Shown here one piece after another: positions 45,855-56,131 of a stretch of DNA of 64,000 nucleotides. Under the pieces are notes generated by a model that saw only the letters and a list, made by a program, of their open reading frames with translations, ran no database searches and was not told where the DNA came from. The stretch is from Bacteroidota bacterium (GTDB lineage Bacteria > Bacteroidota > Bacteroidia > Chitinophagales > Chitinophagaceae), in NCBI GenBank assembly GCA_018267515.1, contig JAFDYJ010000003.1, forward strand, positions 1 to 64,000, given 5' to 3'. Positions within the stretch are counted from its first letter, which is position 1. Each line of letters opens with the position of its first letter. A program made the position numbers and the translations under genes.

Positions 45855-48179
45855 ATGCAGGGAAATCAGAATATAGGAGAAAACAATATAATACGTCAGG
45901 TATGGCTTAAGTATTTTCCATACTGGCCTTTATTTATCTTGCTTCTTTCGATAGCTATAGCAGGGGCATGGTTTTATCTTAAATATCAGACACCTTTATA
46001 TGTTACCAAAGCATCGCTGTTGATAAAAGATCAGAATAAAGGCGAGGATGAGGCCAGGATAGCGGAAGCATTAAACCAACTTTCCTCCAAAAAAATTGTA
46101 GAAAATGAAATGGAAGTTCTTAAGTCAAAGGATCTGATGGGTAAAGTTGTCAGAAAGCTTGACTTATATGCACCCGTATTTGAAATGGGTCGCTTTAGAG
46201 ATAAAGCAATGTATTCAAATTCTCCCGTTAAAATTGAAGCCCGGTATCCGGATTCTATTAAAGTTGCTAAAAAGGTTTTATTCTCATTTGATTCTACTGC
46301 TAAAAAGGTCAGTATAGGTAATGTTAATTACCCAGTAGGTGAGTGGGTTAATACTTCATATGGGGAATTAAAGTTTACCCCTCAACAATCAAGTCAGCAA
46401 TCGACCGGTTCTTTTTATTTTTCTTTATTTAAGCCAGACTATGTTGCTGCCGGATTAGTCAGCAGTGTCAGCCTGATTCCTGCAAGCAAACAATCTTCTG
46501 TTATTGATATTCAGTTAGGAGATGAGGTGCCCAAACGATCTGAAGACATACTTAATGAATTAATGAAGCTTTATGGGGAAGCTACGATTAGTGAAAAAAA
46601 TAAATTAGCATCAAATACATTGACCTGGTTGGATGAAAGGCTTGCTGTTGTGGGTCATGAGTTGGATTCGATTGAAAAGAAAATGCAACAATATAAAGCA
46701 AGTACGAATGCTATTGACATCAGTTCACAGAGCACACTGTATTTGCAGAATGTAAGTGAAAATGACCAAAGACTTGGAAATGTTAATACGCAGCTCTCTG
46801 TCTTAGATCAGGTTGAAAAATATGTGGAAGACAAAAATAATTCAGGCAGCGTTACGCCATCCACACTTGGAATTAACGATCCTATGTTGAGTCAAATGTT
46901 GACCGGATTATATGAAAATCAAATGCAGTATGAAAAGCTGAAGAGAACAATCCCCGAAAATAACCCGATTCTGCTTTCATTAAAAGATCAAATAGATAAG
47001 AGCAAGCCTGGTATTATCGAGAATATTAAAAGCCAGAAACAGAATCTTGAGGCCAATAAATCAAGTTTATCTTCAATCAACAAGCGGTACTCGTCCGCTC
47101 TTCAGAGTATTCCTAAGAAGGAAAGAGACTTAATCGAAATCAGCCGCCAACAGGTTATAAAAAGTGAGAGCTATAATTACCTCTTGCAAAAAAGAGATGA
47201 GACCCAGTTAGCATTGGTTTCCTCCATTGGCGATAGTAAGGTTATTGATAAGGCACATTCTTCGATAGGACCTGTTAGTCCTAAGACGAACTTGATTTAT
47301 CTCGCTGCTGCATTTCTGGCACTTGCTTTAACGATAGGTTTAGTTTGGCTTTATGAGAGTTTTAAAAGTACAATTCTATACAGGCAGGAAATTGAGTCTT
47401 ATACCTCCATCCCGGTAATTGGGGAGATTATGTATCAAAAAACCAAGGATCCTTTGGTAATTGGAAGTGGAAAAAGGACATTTATTGCCGAGCAATTCCG
47501 GAATCTAAGAACTACGCTTCCTTATATAGGCCTAAGTGGTGGTAGAAAAAAGATCCAGGTTACATCATCAACATCCGGAGAAGGTAAAAGTTTTATTGCT
47601 GCAAATCTTGCTATTGGCCTTGCAATGACCGGTAAAAAAGTGGTTGCTGTAGAATTTGATTTAAGCAATCCAACACTTTGTGATAAATTAAAAGTGACGG
47701 GTGTTGAAAAGGGGCTTGCAGATTATCTGACAGGTCAGGCAGATCAGGAAGATATCATACAAAAAGCAGAGGTTCAGGAAAACCTGTCTGTTATTTCTGC
47801 TGGTTGGCTTCCGGAAAATCCCTCAGAACTAATACTAAGTGAAAAAGTACCCGAGTTAATGAAATATCTTTCTGATAAATTCGATTATATTATAATAGAT
47901 ACAGCACCAGTGGGTCTTTTATCAGATGCTTATGTTCTTTCAGCTTATTGTGATGCAACTTTATATGTAGTTAGACATAAACATACCCGTAAGGCATCAA
48001 TTCAGCGATTGGATAATAATAATAAGATAAACGAGTTAAAGAATATGGCAATAGTTTTTAACGGGGTGCAGTCAAGAGGATTCGGGAAGAACGGATATGG
48101 GTATGGATATGGGTATGGATATGTTTATCGGGAGGGTAAAAAGAAAAAGAAATTGTTAGGAAAGACTGGTATTCTTTGA
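45855..48179 (+). CDS. wzc: Wzc-like polysaccharide co-polymerase / tyrosine autokinase
   Basis: A 774-residue inner-membrane protein. A Wzz-type periplasmic region lies between two membrane helices (about residues 20-40 and 475-500), including a long coiled-coil stretch. The cytoplasmic BY-kinase domain follows: Walker A TSSTSGEGKSFIAANLA (about 570-586), Walker A' VAVEFDLSNP (about 600), and YIIIDTAPVGL (Walker B). The C-terminus is a Gly-Tyr run (FGKNGYGYGYGYGYVYREG), the expected cluster of autophosphorylated tyrosines. It controls polymer length and export together with Wza. The Walker A' has Glu for the first Asp and Ser for the usual Arg. A 12-base DNA repeat encodes the Gly-Tyr tail. 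Confidence 0.93.
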   Translation: MQGNQNIGENNIIRQVWLKYFPYWPLFILLLSIAIAGAWFYLKYQTPLYVTKASLLIKDQNKGEDEARIAEALNQLSSKKIVENEMEVLKSKDLMGKVVRKLDLYAPVFEMGRFRDKAMYSNSPVKIEARYPDSIKVAKKVLFSFDSTAKKVSIGNVNYPVGEWVNTSYGELKFTPQQSSQQSTGSFYFSLFKPDYVAAGLVSSVSLIPASKQSSVIDIQLGDEVPKRSEDILNELMKLYGEATISEKNKLASNTLTWLDERLAVVGHELDSIEKKMQQYKASTNAIDISSQSTLYLQNVSENDQRLGNVNTQLSVLDQVEKYVEDKNNSGSVTPSTLGINDPMLSQMLTGLYENQMQYEKLKRTIPENNPILLSLKDQIDKSKPGIIENIKSQKQNLEANKSSLSSINKRYSSALQSIPKKERDLIEISRQQVIKSESYNYLLQKRDETQLALVSSIGDSKVIDKAHSSIGPVSPKTNLIYLAAAFLALALTIGLVWLYESFKSTILYRQEIESYTSIPVIGEIMYQKTKDPLVIGSGKRTFIAEQFRNLRTTLPYIGLSGGRKKIQVTSSTSGEGKSFIAANLAIGLAMTGKKVVAVEFDLSNPTLCDKLKVTGVEKGLADYLTGQADQEDIIQKAEVQENLSVISAGWLPENPSELILSEKVPELMKYLSDKFDYIIIDTAPVGLLSDAYVLSAYCDATLYVVRHKHTRKASIQRLDNNNKINELKNMAIVFNGVQSRGFGKNGYGYGYGYGYVYREGKKKKKLLGKTGIL

Positions 48180-48244
48180 TTGAAGAGTACTCTTTTGGAA
48201 TTATAAAATGTGTGAGTGGTGATGTGCAATTTGTTGATAATTAT

Positions 48245-48276
48245 TTTTAGAAAAATGCGTTAGATCGGTACCTTTA
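48245..48276 (+). promoter_or_regulatory. Possible internal promoter ahead of upxY
   Basis: TTTT (48245-48248) and TACCTTTA (48269-48276) are 20 bases apart and resemble the -33 and -7 elements of Bacteroidota promoters, each with one mismatch. They lie in the 225-base gap after the Wzc-like gene. A small hairpin GGTGA-GTAT-TCACC (48352-48365) follows in the putative leader, 40 bases before upxY. Confidence 0.35.
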
Positions 48277-48404
48277 TGTAACTGATATCGGCGTAGCCAT
48301 TTCTGTGTAAAGACCATTTGACGTAAAAAATATTCCAAGTCTTGAACAACCGGTGAGTATTCACCTCATGATCTTTGGAACACTAATCGTTAAACCTGGT
48401 TTTT

Positions 48405-48956
48405 ATGAGTGAGAAAACAAAATGGTATGCTGTTTATACCCGGCCCAGATGGGAAAAGAAAGTGGCCGAGGTGTTGACACACAAGAAGATTGAATGCTAT
48501 TGTCCCATCAACAAAGTTATAAGGCAATGGAGCGATCGCAGGAAGATTGTTCACGAGCCTTTATTCACTTCTTATGTTTTTGTAAGAGTGCCTGAAACAG
48601 AATTTTGCAGATTGAAGCAAATTCATGGTATTATCAACCTGGTGCATTGGTTGGGAAAGCCGGCTGTTATACGTGATGTTGAAATTGATATTATTAAGCG
48701 GTTTCTAAACGAACACGTAAACATTAAATTAGAAAAGACTCCCATAAACGTAAATGATAAAGTGAAAATTCTGGGTGGACCTCTTATGGAAATGGAAGGT
48801 CAGGTATTATCAATAAAGAATAAAACTATAAAAGTAGCTCTTCCTTCTTTAGGGTATTTGATGTATGCAGAGATTGAGGCATCAAATGTTGAAATTACAG
48901 AACGTTCCGGAGCTACTGAAATAGAGATGCATTACCCTTTACATGCAGCTAAATAG
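48405..48956 (+). CDS. upxY: UpxY-family transcription antiterminator
   Basis: A 183-residue NusG paralogue. The N-terminal NGN domain has [18 protein letters not shown] and [13 protein letters not shown], and a KOW-type C-terminal domain has [20 protein letters not shown]. In Bacteroides, UpxY proteins let RNA polymerase read through long capsule operons by acting on the 5' leader. Here it is the third gene, after the export pair, with its own likely promoter, and it overlaps the start of the GDP-fucose synthase gene by 14 bases. I infer that it is needed for full transcription of the 15-kb sugar-assembly part that follows. Confidence 0.93.
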   Translation: MSEKTKWYAVYTRPRWEKKVAEVLTHKKIECYCPINKVIRQWSDRRKIVHEPLFTSYVFVRVPETEFCRLKQIHGIINLVHWLGKPAVIRDVEIDIIKRFLNEHVNIKLEKTPINVNDKVKILGGPLMEMEGQVLSIKNKTIKVALPSLGYLMYAEIEASNVEITERSGATEIEMHYPLHAAK

Positions 48957-49875
48957 TAAAATTTTTATTGCAGGATATCGGGGCATGGTTGGTTCTGCAA
49001 TTAGCCGTCTTCTTAGAAAGCAAGGTTATAGTTCCTTATTAGAAAGAACATCTGCTGAGTTGGATCTTAGAAATCAACAACACACGGAACGATTCTTTAA
49101 TGAAAACAAACCGGACTATGTTTTTTTAGCTGCAGCAAAAGTGGGCGGGATTTTGGCTAATAAAAACTTTCCTGCTGATTTTTTGTATGATAACATTATG
49201 ATTGAGAGTAATGTTATCAGTGCAGCTTATAAATATTCGGTTAAGAAATTGCTTTTTCTGGGTAGCTCATGTATCTATCCAAAATTTGCTAAACAACCCA
49301 TTAAAGAAGAATATTTGTTGACTGGCGAACTAGAGCCAACCAATGATGCCTATGCTATCGCAAAGATAGCAGGCATAAAATTATGTCAAGCCTATTATGA
49401 TCAGTTCGGCAAAAATTTTATTTCTGTGATGCCGACAAATCTTTATGGAATAGGAGACAATTATCATCCTGAACATTCACATGTTTTGCCTGCATTGATT
49501 AGAAAAGTTCATGAAGCTAAGATTAATAATAATAAGTCAGTAATTATTTGGGGAACAGGTAAGCCGCTAAGAGAATTTTTGTTTGCAGATGACCTTGCGG
49601 ACGCCTGTTTATTTCTCATGAAAAATTATAATGAAAGAGAAATCATTAATATTGGTTCTGGTCAGGAATATTCTATTACTGATTTAGCAGAAATCGTAAA
49701 AAGTATTGTTGGATTTAAGGGAGAAATTATTTACGATCTTACAAAACCTGACGGAACGCCTCGTAAATTATTAGACAGTTCACGGTTAAATGGATTGGGA
49801 TGGAACCCTTCTACTGAATTAAAGGAGGGGATTAAATTAGCCTATGCTGATTTTTTGAAAAACGTGAAATTATAG
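48943..49875 (+). CDS. fcl: GDP-L-fucose synthase
   Basis: A 310-residue short-chain dehydrogenase-type epimerase-reductase, converting GDP-4-keto-6-deoxy-mannose to GDP-L-fucose with NADPH. The nucleotide loop is [12 protein letters not shown], with [14 protein letters not shown] and the catalytic YAIAKIAG (Tyr and Lys of YxxxK). Other family marks are [19 protein letters not shown] and [12 protein letters not shown]. It starts inside the end of upxY (14-base overlap), so the two are translationally coupled. With gmd downstream it supplies L-fucose for the polymer. Confidence 0.95.
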   Translation: MQLNSKIFIAGYRGMVGSAISRLLRKQGYSSLLERTSAELDLRNQQHTERFFNENKPDYVFLAAAKVGGILANKNFPADFLYDNIMIESNVISAAYKYSVKKLLFLGSSCIYPKFAKQPIKEEYLLTGELEPTNDAYAIAKIAGIKLCQAYYDQFGKNFISVMPTNLYGIGDNYHPEHSHVLPALIRKVHEAKINNNKSVIIWGTGKPLREFLFADDLADACLFLMKNYNEREIINIGSGQEYSITDLAEIVKSIVGFKGEIIYDLTKPDGTPRKLLDSSRLNGLGWNPSTELKEGIKLAYADFLKNVKL

Positions 49876-49922
49876 GTTTAATTTAAAGCTCTGCAGTTAC
49901 AACATTTTACCTAAAATTTATT

Positions 49923-51005
49923 ATGAAGACAGCATTAATTACTGGAATAACCGGACAAGACGGTGCTTATCTTGCAGAGTTTTTATTAGCAAAAGGATAT
50001 ATTGTACATGGAGTTAAAAGACGTTCTTCTTTAATCAATACAGGGCGCATTGACCATCTATATCAGGATCCTCATGAAAAGAATGTCCGGTTTACTTTAC
50101 ATTATGGCGATATGACTGATAGCAGTAACCTGATTAGAATCGTACAGGAAACCCGGCCTGACGAAATTTACAACATTGCTGCGATGAGTCATGTAAAAGT
50201 TAGCTTTGATACTCCTGAATATACAGCTAATGCTGATGGAATCGGCACCTTACGTTTATTGGAGGCTATCAGAATTTTAGGATTGGAAAATAAGGTAAAA
50301 TTCTATCAGGCTTCAACTTCTGAACTATATGGATTGGTACAGGAAGTTCCACAAAAAGAAACTACTCCGTTTTATCCCCGTAGTCCTTACGGCGTAGCGA
50401 AATTATATGCATATTGGATTACTGTAAATTACCGGGAAGCATATGGGATGTTTGCATGTAATGGAATTTTATTTAATCACGAAAGTCCATTACGAGGTGA
50501 AACATTTGTCACCAGGAAAATAACCCGGGCTGTTGCTAAGATTGCTGTAGGATTGCAGGATAAATTATACATCGGTAATTTAAATGCTCAACGGGATTGG
50601 GGGCATGCCAAAGATTATATTGAAGCAATGTGGCTTATGCTGCAACAAGACAAAGCTGAGGATTTTGTCATTGCTACTGGGATTACAACCACGGTAAGGC
50701 AATTTGTAAAGATGGCATTTGCCGAAGCCGGTATTGAACTTGCTTTTGCCAATGAAGGTAAAGATGAGGTGGGTACAGTAATAGCTTGTAATAACCCGCA
50801 ATACCAATTACCTCTGGGAAAAGTAATTGTAGCTGTTGACCCTGATTATTTTAGACCTACGGAGGTTGACCTGTTGATTGGTGATGCAAGTAAAGCAAAA
50901 GCTAAATTAGGATGGCAGCCCAAATATGATTTAGCGTCTTTGGTGAAAGAAATGGTAGCAAGTGATTTGCAAAATATTAGTTCAAACCGGGATCATCAAA
51001 TTTGA
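49923..51005 (+). CDS. gmd: GDP-mannose 4,6-dehydratase
   Basis: A 360-residue extended SDR enzyme making GDP-4-keto-6-deoxy-D-mannose from GDP-D-mannose, the step before Fcl. The cofactor loop is [37 protein letters not shown] carries YxxxK, and [17 protein letters not shown] and [15 protein letters not shown] are diagnostic. The length is usual. It follows fcl by 47 bases, the reverse of the common gmd-fcl order. A 103-base gap separates it from the ABC-transporter genes. Confidence 0.96.
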   Translation: MKTALITGITGQDGAYLAEFLLAKGYIVHGVKRRSSLINTGRIDHLYQDPHEKNVRFTLHYGDMTDSSNLIRIVQETRPDEIYNIAAMSHVKVSFDTPEYTANADGIGTLRLLEAIRILGLENKVKFYQASTSELYGLVQEVPQKETTPFYPRSPYGVAKLYAYWITVNYREAYGMFACNGILFNHESPLRGETFVTRKITRAVAKIAVGLQDKLYIGNLNAQRDWGHAKDYIEAMWLMLQQDKAEDFVIATGITTTVRQFVKMAFAEAGIELAFANEGKDEVGTVIACNNPQYQLPLGKVIVAVDPDYFRPTEVDLLIGDASKAKAKLGWQPKYDLASLVKEMVASDLQNISSNRDHQI

Positions 51006-51108
51006 GATTCCCTTTTCTCCTTTTAAAAATCTTTATTCCTTAATAAATAACTCAACATTCGCCTTAGAATTTCTGAGGATTTAATGGGATATCTTCGGGT
51101 TTATTATA

Positions 51109-51960
51109 ATGACATTGATTAAAGACAAAATAAAAAACAAAGAATTTGATCTGGTTATTGAGTCTAACCTTGTTAGAAAAAATTACTGGAAAGATTTATG
51201 GAAATACAGGGAGTTGTTTTTCTTTCTGGCCTGGCGTGATATACTGGTAAGATATAAGCAGACAGTAATCGGATTAGCCTGGAGTTTATTACGTCCATTT
51301 CTGACAATGCTAGTCTTTACAGTCATATTTGGCCGCCTGGCTAAACTTCCTTCTGGTGACGTACCGTATCCAATCCTGGTATTTGCTGCTATGCTACCCT
51401 GGCAATTTTTCGCAACATCTTTTAGTGATGCGAGTAATTCATTAATTGGTAATTCAAATATGCTTACCAAGATCTATTTTCCCAGGATGATCATCCCTGC
51501 AAGTACAGTGATTGTCAATTTTGTAGATTTCCTGATATCCTTTCTTATCCTGACAGGTTTAATGTTCTGGTACCATTTTCTTCCACCTATATCCATTCTT
51601 GCACTTCCAGTATTCATTGCACAGACTTTTTTAATTTCAATGGGTGCAAGCTTTTATGTGGCGGCAGTGAATGTAAAATACAGGGATTTTAAATATATTG
51701 TCCCTTTCATTGTTCAATTCGGTTTACTTATTTCACCTGTTGGTTTCAGCAGTAATGTAGTGCCAGAAAAGTGGAGGTTATTATACTCTATGAATCCAAT
51801 GGTTGGTGTAATAGATGGGTTTCGCTGGTCTATTACCGGTGATGCTTCACAAATTTATCTGCCCGGACTTTATTTGTCATTTGGGGTTACCATCTTCCTG
51901 GTTTTAATTGGTGTTTGGTATTTCAGAAAAATGGAACGAACTTTTGCTGATTTGATTTAG
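51109..51960 (+). CDS. wzm: ABC-2 polysaccharide export permease (Wzm/TagG-like)
   Basis: A 283-residue inner-membrane protein with six predicted helices, beginning with a cytoplasmic YRELFFFLAWRDILVRYKQT segment characteristic of polysaccharide and teichoic-acid exporters. The family motif AWSLLRPFLTMLVFTVIFGR and the ISPVGFSSNVVPEKWR loop are present. With the ATPase next door it would flip or export lipid-linked glycan across the inner membrane. The presence of an ABC exporter beside Wza/Wzc-like genes is unusual. Confidence 0.93.
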   Translation: MTLIKDKIKNKEFDLVIESNLVRKNYWKDLWKYRELFFFLAWRDILVRYKQTVIGLAWSLLRPFLTMLVFTVIFGRLAKLPSGDVPYPILVFAAMLPWQFFATSFSDASNSLIGNSNMLTKIYFPRMIIPASTVIVNFVDFLISFLILTGLMFWYHFLPPISILALPVFIAQTFLISMGASFYVAAVNVKYRDFKYIVPFIVQFGLLISPVGFSSNVVPEKWRLLYSMNPMVGVIDGFRWSITGDASQIYLPGLYLSFGVTIFLVLIGVWYFRKMERTFADLI

Positions 51961-52006
51961 AAAAATAGCTGATTGTAGTTAAGATTATTTATTCCCATAT
52001 TAAACA

Positions 52007-53242
52007 ATGAGCATAGCAATAAAAACGGAGCATTTAAGTAAGCGGTATGTGATCAGGCATCAGCAGAAAGAAAGCTATTTGGCTTTACGGGATGTTATTG
52101 CTGAGAAAACAAAAAAACTTTTTTACATCTTTGGCAGTAACAAGAGTAAGAATCCTGGATTTAAGAAGAAGGAGGATTTCTGGGCTTTAAAGGATATTAA
52201 CTTTGAATTTAACCAGGGTGACAGGGTTGGGATAATTGGCAGGAATGGTGCCGGAAAATCCACCCTCTTAAAAGTTTTAAGCCGGATAACTGAGCCTACT
52301 GAAGGAAGAATAAGTTTAAAAGGTAGAATTGCGAGTTTACTTGAAGTCGGAACTGGATTTCACCCTGAGCTAACTGGGCGTGAAAATATTTTTTTAAATG
52401 GCGCCATACTTGGAATGCGCCGAGTGGAGATCAAACGTAAATTTGATGAGATTGTTGATTTCTCGGGGGTAGAAAAATTTTTAGATACACCTGTAAAACG
52501 GTATTCAAGCGGAATGTATGTCCGGTTGGCTTTTGCTGTAGCTGCACACCTTGAATCTGAAATTTTAGTAATAGATGAAGTACTTGCAGTAGGTGATTCA
52601 GAATTTCAAAGTAAATGTCTTGGTAAAATGCAGGATGTGAGTAAGGAGGAAGGAAGAACTGTATTATTCGTGAGTCATAACATGGCTGCAATTTCAAAAT
52701 TATGCAATACAGGTATTCTTTTAAGTAATGGAACTGTGGCTGAAAACTCAAGCGTAGAAAGAGTTGTTGATTTGTATATTTCTACTTGCTTTAAAAGTGA
52801 ATTTTATGAACTGGGTAATTCAAAAAATGATAAAGATGTTTATTTTGAAAAAATATTTTTGAGTAAGGATAAAATAAGCTCGATTAACTCTTTTTCACTT
52901 TCCGATGAAATACAGTGTATTTTTCAGGTTAAAGGGACAAAACCGGTAAAAGATTCTACCTTGACATTCATTGTAAGGGATAAAAACCTGAACCCTATAT
53001 TTTCGGAGCATTTCCCTGTTGCCGAATATAATGACAAACTCATAGCAACTATTCCTAAAGGGATGTTGTTGCCGGGAAGGTATTATTTGCAATCAATGCT
53101 GCATGTTCCTAATGTCAGGTTCTTAGACAACAATGAAGAATATATAAGCTTTTCAATTGAGGAAACGGGGAGTAAAAATTCAATATACACTGTTGACCTG
53201 GGTTTTGTCAATATTCCAGTTAAGTGGGAAAAAGAATTATAA
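52007..53242 (+). CDS. wzt: ABC polysaccharide exporter ATPase with Wzt-like C-terminal domain
   Basis: A 411-residue nucleotide-binding subunit. Walker A is [14 protein letters not shown] (about residues 78-91), the signature is [12 protein letters not shown] (about 166), and Walker B is [12 protein letters not shown] (about 186). Beyond residue 260 an extra domain of about 150 residues follows, beta-rich, like the Wzt C-terminal carbohydrate-binding module that reads the finished polymer's terminal cap. This points to a capped chain exported after completion. It overlaps the acetyltransferase gene by 19 bases. Confidence 0.93.
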   Translation: MSIAIKTEHLSKRYVIRHQQKESYLALRDVIAEKTKKLFYIFGSNKSKNPGFKKKEDFWALKDINFEFNQGDRVGIIGRNGAGKSTLLKVLSRITEPTEGRISLKGRIASLLEVGTGFHPELTGRENIFLNGAILGMRRVEIKRKFDEIVDFSGVEKFLDTPVKRYSSGMYVRLAFAVAAHLESEILVIDEVLAVGDSEFQSKCLGKMQDVSKEEGRTVLFVSHNMAAISKLCNTGILLSNGTVAENSSVERVVDLYISTCFKSEFYELGNSKNDKDVYFEKIFLSKDKISSINSFSLSDEIQCIFQVKGTKPVKDSTLTFIVRDKNLNPIFSEHFPVAEYNDKLIATIPKGMLLPGRYYLQSMLHVPNVRFLDNNEEYISFSIEETGSKNSIYTVDLGFVNIPVKWEKEL

Positions 53243-53916
53243 ATAGTATACGGGGTGTTTTGTTTGGCATCTTTGCAAAAATAGTTCCTGAGTTAAAGAT
53301 GCTGAAAAATGAACAGGTATTTTGGCCTTATTATAAAACCAATATATCTTCTTCTGATATTGATAAGCTGGCAAAGCTTAATCCACCTTATAAAATTGAT
53401 AATGCTAAAGTCGGAGCTGGAACTTATATCGCATCTAACGCAATAATCTCAATGGCTCAGATTGGAAAATTTTGTTCTATAGGTCCGAACTTTTTTTGTG
53501 GTTGGGGGATACATCCGACTGAAGGGATTTCAACTTCACCAATGTTTTATTCAACTTTAAAGCAAAATGGTAGAAGTTTATCAAATAATGATAAAATTAT
53601 TGAGCGAAAGGAAGTAATGATTGGAAATGATGTATTTATTGGCGCAAATGTTACTGTTCTTGATGGGTATAAAATTGGCGATGGGGCTATCATTGGAGCA
53701 GGTGCTGTTGTATCAAAAGATATACCCCCATATGCCATTGCAGTCGGATGTCCAATAAGAGTTGTGCGGTATAGATTTTCCGATGATAATATTGCAAGAT
53801 TGTTACAAATAAAATGGTGGGATTTTGAAAATGAAAAACTTCAGGATGTTGAGAAGTATTTCTTTGAGGTTGAAACCTTTTTAAGTAAGCATTCAGAGCA
53901 TTATCCGAAATTATAA
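53224..53916 (+). CDS. CatB-like O-acetyltransferase (hexapeptide repeat)
   Basis: A 230-residue left-handed beta-helix acyltransferase. The core has hexapeptide turns such as [33 protein letters not shown] (abbreviated here to its VIG-type repeats; positions about 136-168), and the catalytic-type His lies in [11 protein letters not shown]. The family transfers acetyl groups to sugar or antibiotic hydroxyls; here an acetyl decoration of the polymer is likely. The apparent start is GTG at 53224, within the end of the ABC ATPase gene; an ATG at about 53299 (MLKNEQ) would give a shorter protein. Confidence 0.87.
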   Translation: MGKRIINSIRGVLFGIFAKIVPELKMLKNEQVFWPYYKTNISSSDIDKLAKLNPPYKIDNAKVGAGTYIASNAIISMAQIGKFCSIGPNFFCGWGIHPTEGISTSPMFYSTLKQNGRSLSNNDKIIERKEVMIGNDVFIGANVTVLDGYKIGDGAIIGAGAVVSKDIPPYAIAVGCPIRVVRYRFSDDNIARLLQIKWWDFENEKLQDVEKYFFEVETFLSKHSEHYPKL

Positions 53917-53949
53917 TTTGACCTTTCAAAGTCATTTTTTTCGATTTAT

Positions 53950-55251
53950 ATGTCCAGAGTTGAATTATCCCAAAAGTATATTTTAAGCGACGAACCTTTT
54001 GTTGATTCTAAAGTTTCCAGTGCTTTCAATATTTTCTGGCTTGGTTTTATAATCTATTCATCTGCTTATTCAATTTTTAGGGCACCGCCTTACAATATAT
54101 TTTGGAATAAAGTACAACTGGTAGGATTGGTTATAATGGTGTTGTCATCATTATTTCTCGTCCGGCTTAGGATTGAGAATACATATCTCCGGATTTTGTA
54201 TGTTCTCTATTTTGCCTGGCTAAGTTTTGTTGTTGCCAGGGGGATTCAATTCAACTATCAATTTTTAAGTCTTTCTCTTTATGAAGCCTGGTTTGGCATT
54301 ATGCCTTATTTTGTACCTGTTGTTTTGTTTTTACCCAGAAATCCGGCATATCTGAAAAAAGTATTTTCGGTTATTGTGATTTTAGGTGTTATTTATCTTG
54401 GGTGTTGCCTGCTTTATCGTGATGTGCTGTTAGCTGGCTATGAAGAAGACACTGTTAGGAATCAGTATACTATGGAGTATTTTGCAAGAAATCTAAGTAT
54501 TCCTGCAGGCTTTTTACTAATATCATATCCATACCAATCAAGGGTCAGAAAGATTTTTGCTCTTGTTATTATAGGAGTTACATTGTTATTGGCATTGATT
54601 AGGGCCCGAAGAGCTCTTGTATTTATGGAATTATCATATTTAATCTCTTTTTACTTTATTTATTTGTCAAGAAGTAAAGCCCGGGCTCAAACGATATTTT
54701 TTTCGTTCATTTTTATTGGGGTTTTGATTTTTGGAGGAATTAAATTATATGATAAATACAAAGGAACTGCATTTGAATTTATTACTGAAAGAGCAGATGA
54801 AGACACACGGACGGGAGTTGAAGATTGCTTGTATGCAGATATGACTACCCGGGACTGGATTATTGGCAAAGGAATGACCGGTGAATATTACTGTCCCGGA
54901 ATTGATGATGGATTTTTTACCGAGTTTCGGGATATGATTGAGACAGACTATCTGAATATTATTCTCAAGGGAGGCATTGTAAGTCTTGCATTACTCTTAC
55001 TTATTTTAATACCTGCAGTTGTTAAAGGAATCTTTTACTCAAAGAATTTTATATCTAAAGCTGCAGGCCTATGGATTCTTTTGTGGCTGATGGATTTGTA
55101 TCCAATCGTTGTGACAACGTTCTCCTTGCATTATATATTAGTCTGGATATGTGTAGGAATTTGTTATTCCCGGGAAATAAGAAATTTGCCTGAAGAGAAA
55201 ATAGTTGAAATGCTATCTCTCAGAAAGGCAAAGACGACATTTTCTATTTGA
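53950..55251 (+). CDS. O-antigen ligase / polymerase-like membrane protein
   Basis: A 433-residue inner-membrane protein with about ten hydrophobic helices and a large periplasmic loop (about residues 275-330: TGVEDCLYADMTTRDWIIGKG given in part). This is the layout of the Wzy/WaaL superfamily, in which sequence identity is low. It either polymerises repeat units (Wzy) or joins the finished polymer to a carrier such as lipid A-core (WaaL). Beside an ABC exporter, ligation is at least as likely as polymerisation. It lies 33 bases after the acetyltransferase gene. Confidence 0.82.
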   Translation: MSRVELSQKYILSDEPFVDSKVSSAFNIFWLGFIIYSSAYSIFRAPPYNIFWNKVQLVGLVIMVLSSLFLVRLRIENTYLRILYVLYFAWLSFVVARGIQFNYQFLSLSLYEAWFGIMPYFVPVVLFLPRNPAYLKKVFSVIVILGVIYLGCCLLYRDVLLAGYEEDTVRNQYTMEYFARNLSIPAGFLLISYPYQSRVRKIFALVIIGVTLLLALIRARRALVFMELSYLISFYFIYLSRSKARAQTIFFSFIFIGVLIFGGIKLYDKYKGTAFEFITERADEDTRTGVEDCLYADMTTRDWIIGKGMTGEYYCPGIDDGFFTEFRDMIETDYLNIILKGGIVSLALLLLILIPAVVKGIFYSKNFISKAAGLWILLWLMDLYPIVVTTFSLHYILVWICVGICYSREIRNLPEEKIVEMLSLRKAKTTFSI

Positions 55252-55273
55252 AGAATGTTTACAAATATTTTGA

Positions 55274-56131
55274 ATGAATTATCCTAAAATAAGCATTGTA
55301 ACTCCCTCTTTTAATCAGTCTGAATTTCTTGAATTAACTATACGATCAGTTCTTGATCAGGGTTATCCTAATTTAGAATACATTGTCATAGATGGTGGAT
55401 CAACTGATGGAAGTGTTGATATAATAAAGAAGTATGCTGATAAAATTTCATATTGGGTCAGTGAAAAAGATGGAGGTCAATATGATGCCATTAATAAAGG
55501 ATTTGCTCGTTCATCCGGAGAAATTATGGGTTGGATAAACAGTTCAGATCTTTATTATCCATGGACATTTAAATTTATTTCAGAAATATTTAATAGTCTT
55601 TCTAATGTTGAATGGCTTATCGGTATGCCTACACATTTAAGCACAGGTAATGCACCTCAAAGGGTGGCGATGTCTAAGCCTAAGAACATCTATGATGTAA
55701 TAAATGGCAATTATAAATGGATTCAACAAGAATCTGTTTTTTGGAAAAGAGATCTTTGGAACAGGTCGGGCGGCAAACTTGATCTTAATGTTAAATATGC
55801 TGAAGATTTTAATCTTTGGCTCCGATTTTTCAAATATGCTGACTTGTATAATGTAAATACAGTTTTAGCGGGATTCAGATATCATGATGTTAGAAGGGGT
55901 GGTGATACGATTAACGATAAATATGAACTTGATGCAAAGGAAGTTTTCAAAAAATTTAAATCTACCCTTTCAGGAAGTTTAAAATTCAGAGCATTTCTGG
56001 TACAACTATTTTTATTAAATAGAAAATTGCCAAAACAAATTATCACAAAGCTGAAAATATTTAATTGGTATAGATACCATCTGATTTTTTTTGATTTTCA
56101 TAATGAAAAATGGGAAATAGATACGCAATGA
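55274..56131 (+). CDS. Glycosyltransferase family 2
   Basis: A 285-residue GT-A fold transferase. It opens KISIVTPSFNQSEFLELTI, with the nucleotide-binding YIVIDGGSTDGSVDII and the ENDGGQ-like EKDGGQYDAINKGF. The metal-binding region reads GWINSSDLYYPW, where relatives usually have NSDD; a Ser replaces the first Asp. A catalytic-base region EDFNLWLRF is present. It probably adds one sugar to the lipid-linked repeat on the cytoplasmic side. Its end overlaps the next transferase by 22 bases. Confidence 0.9.
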   Translation: MNYPKISIVTPSFNQSEFLELTIRSVLDQGYPNLEYIVIDGGSTDGSVDIIKKYADKISYWVSEKDGGQYDAINKGFARSSGEIMGWINSSDLYYPWTFKFISEIFNSLSNVEWLIGMPTHLSTGNAPQRVAMSKPKNIYDVINGNYKWIQQESVFWKRDLWNRSGGKLDLNVKYAEDFNLWLRFFKYADLYNVNTVLAGFRYHDVRRGGDTINDKYELDAKEVFKKFKSTLSGSLKFRAFLVQLFLLNRKLPKQIITKLKIFNWYRYHLIFFDFHNEKWEIDTQ

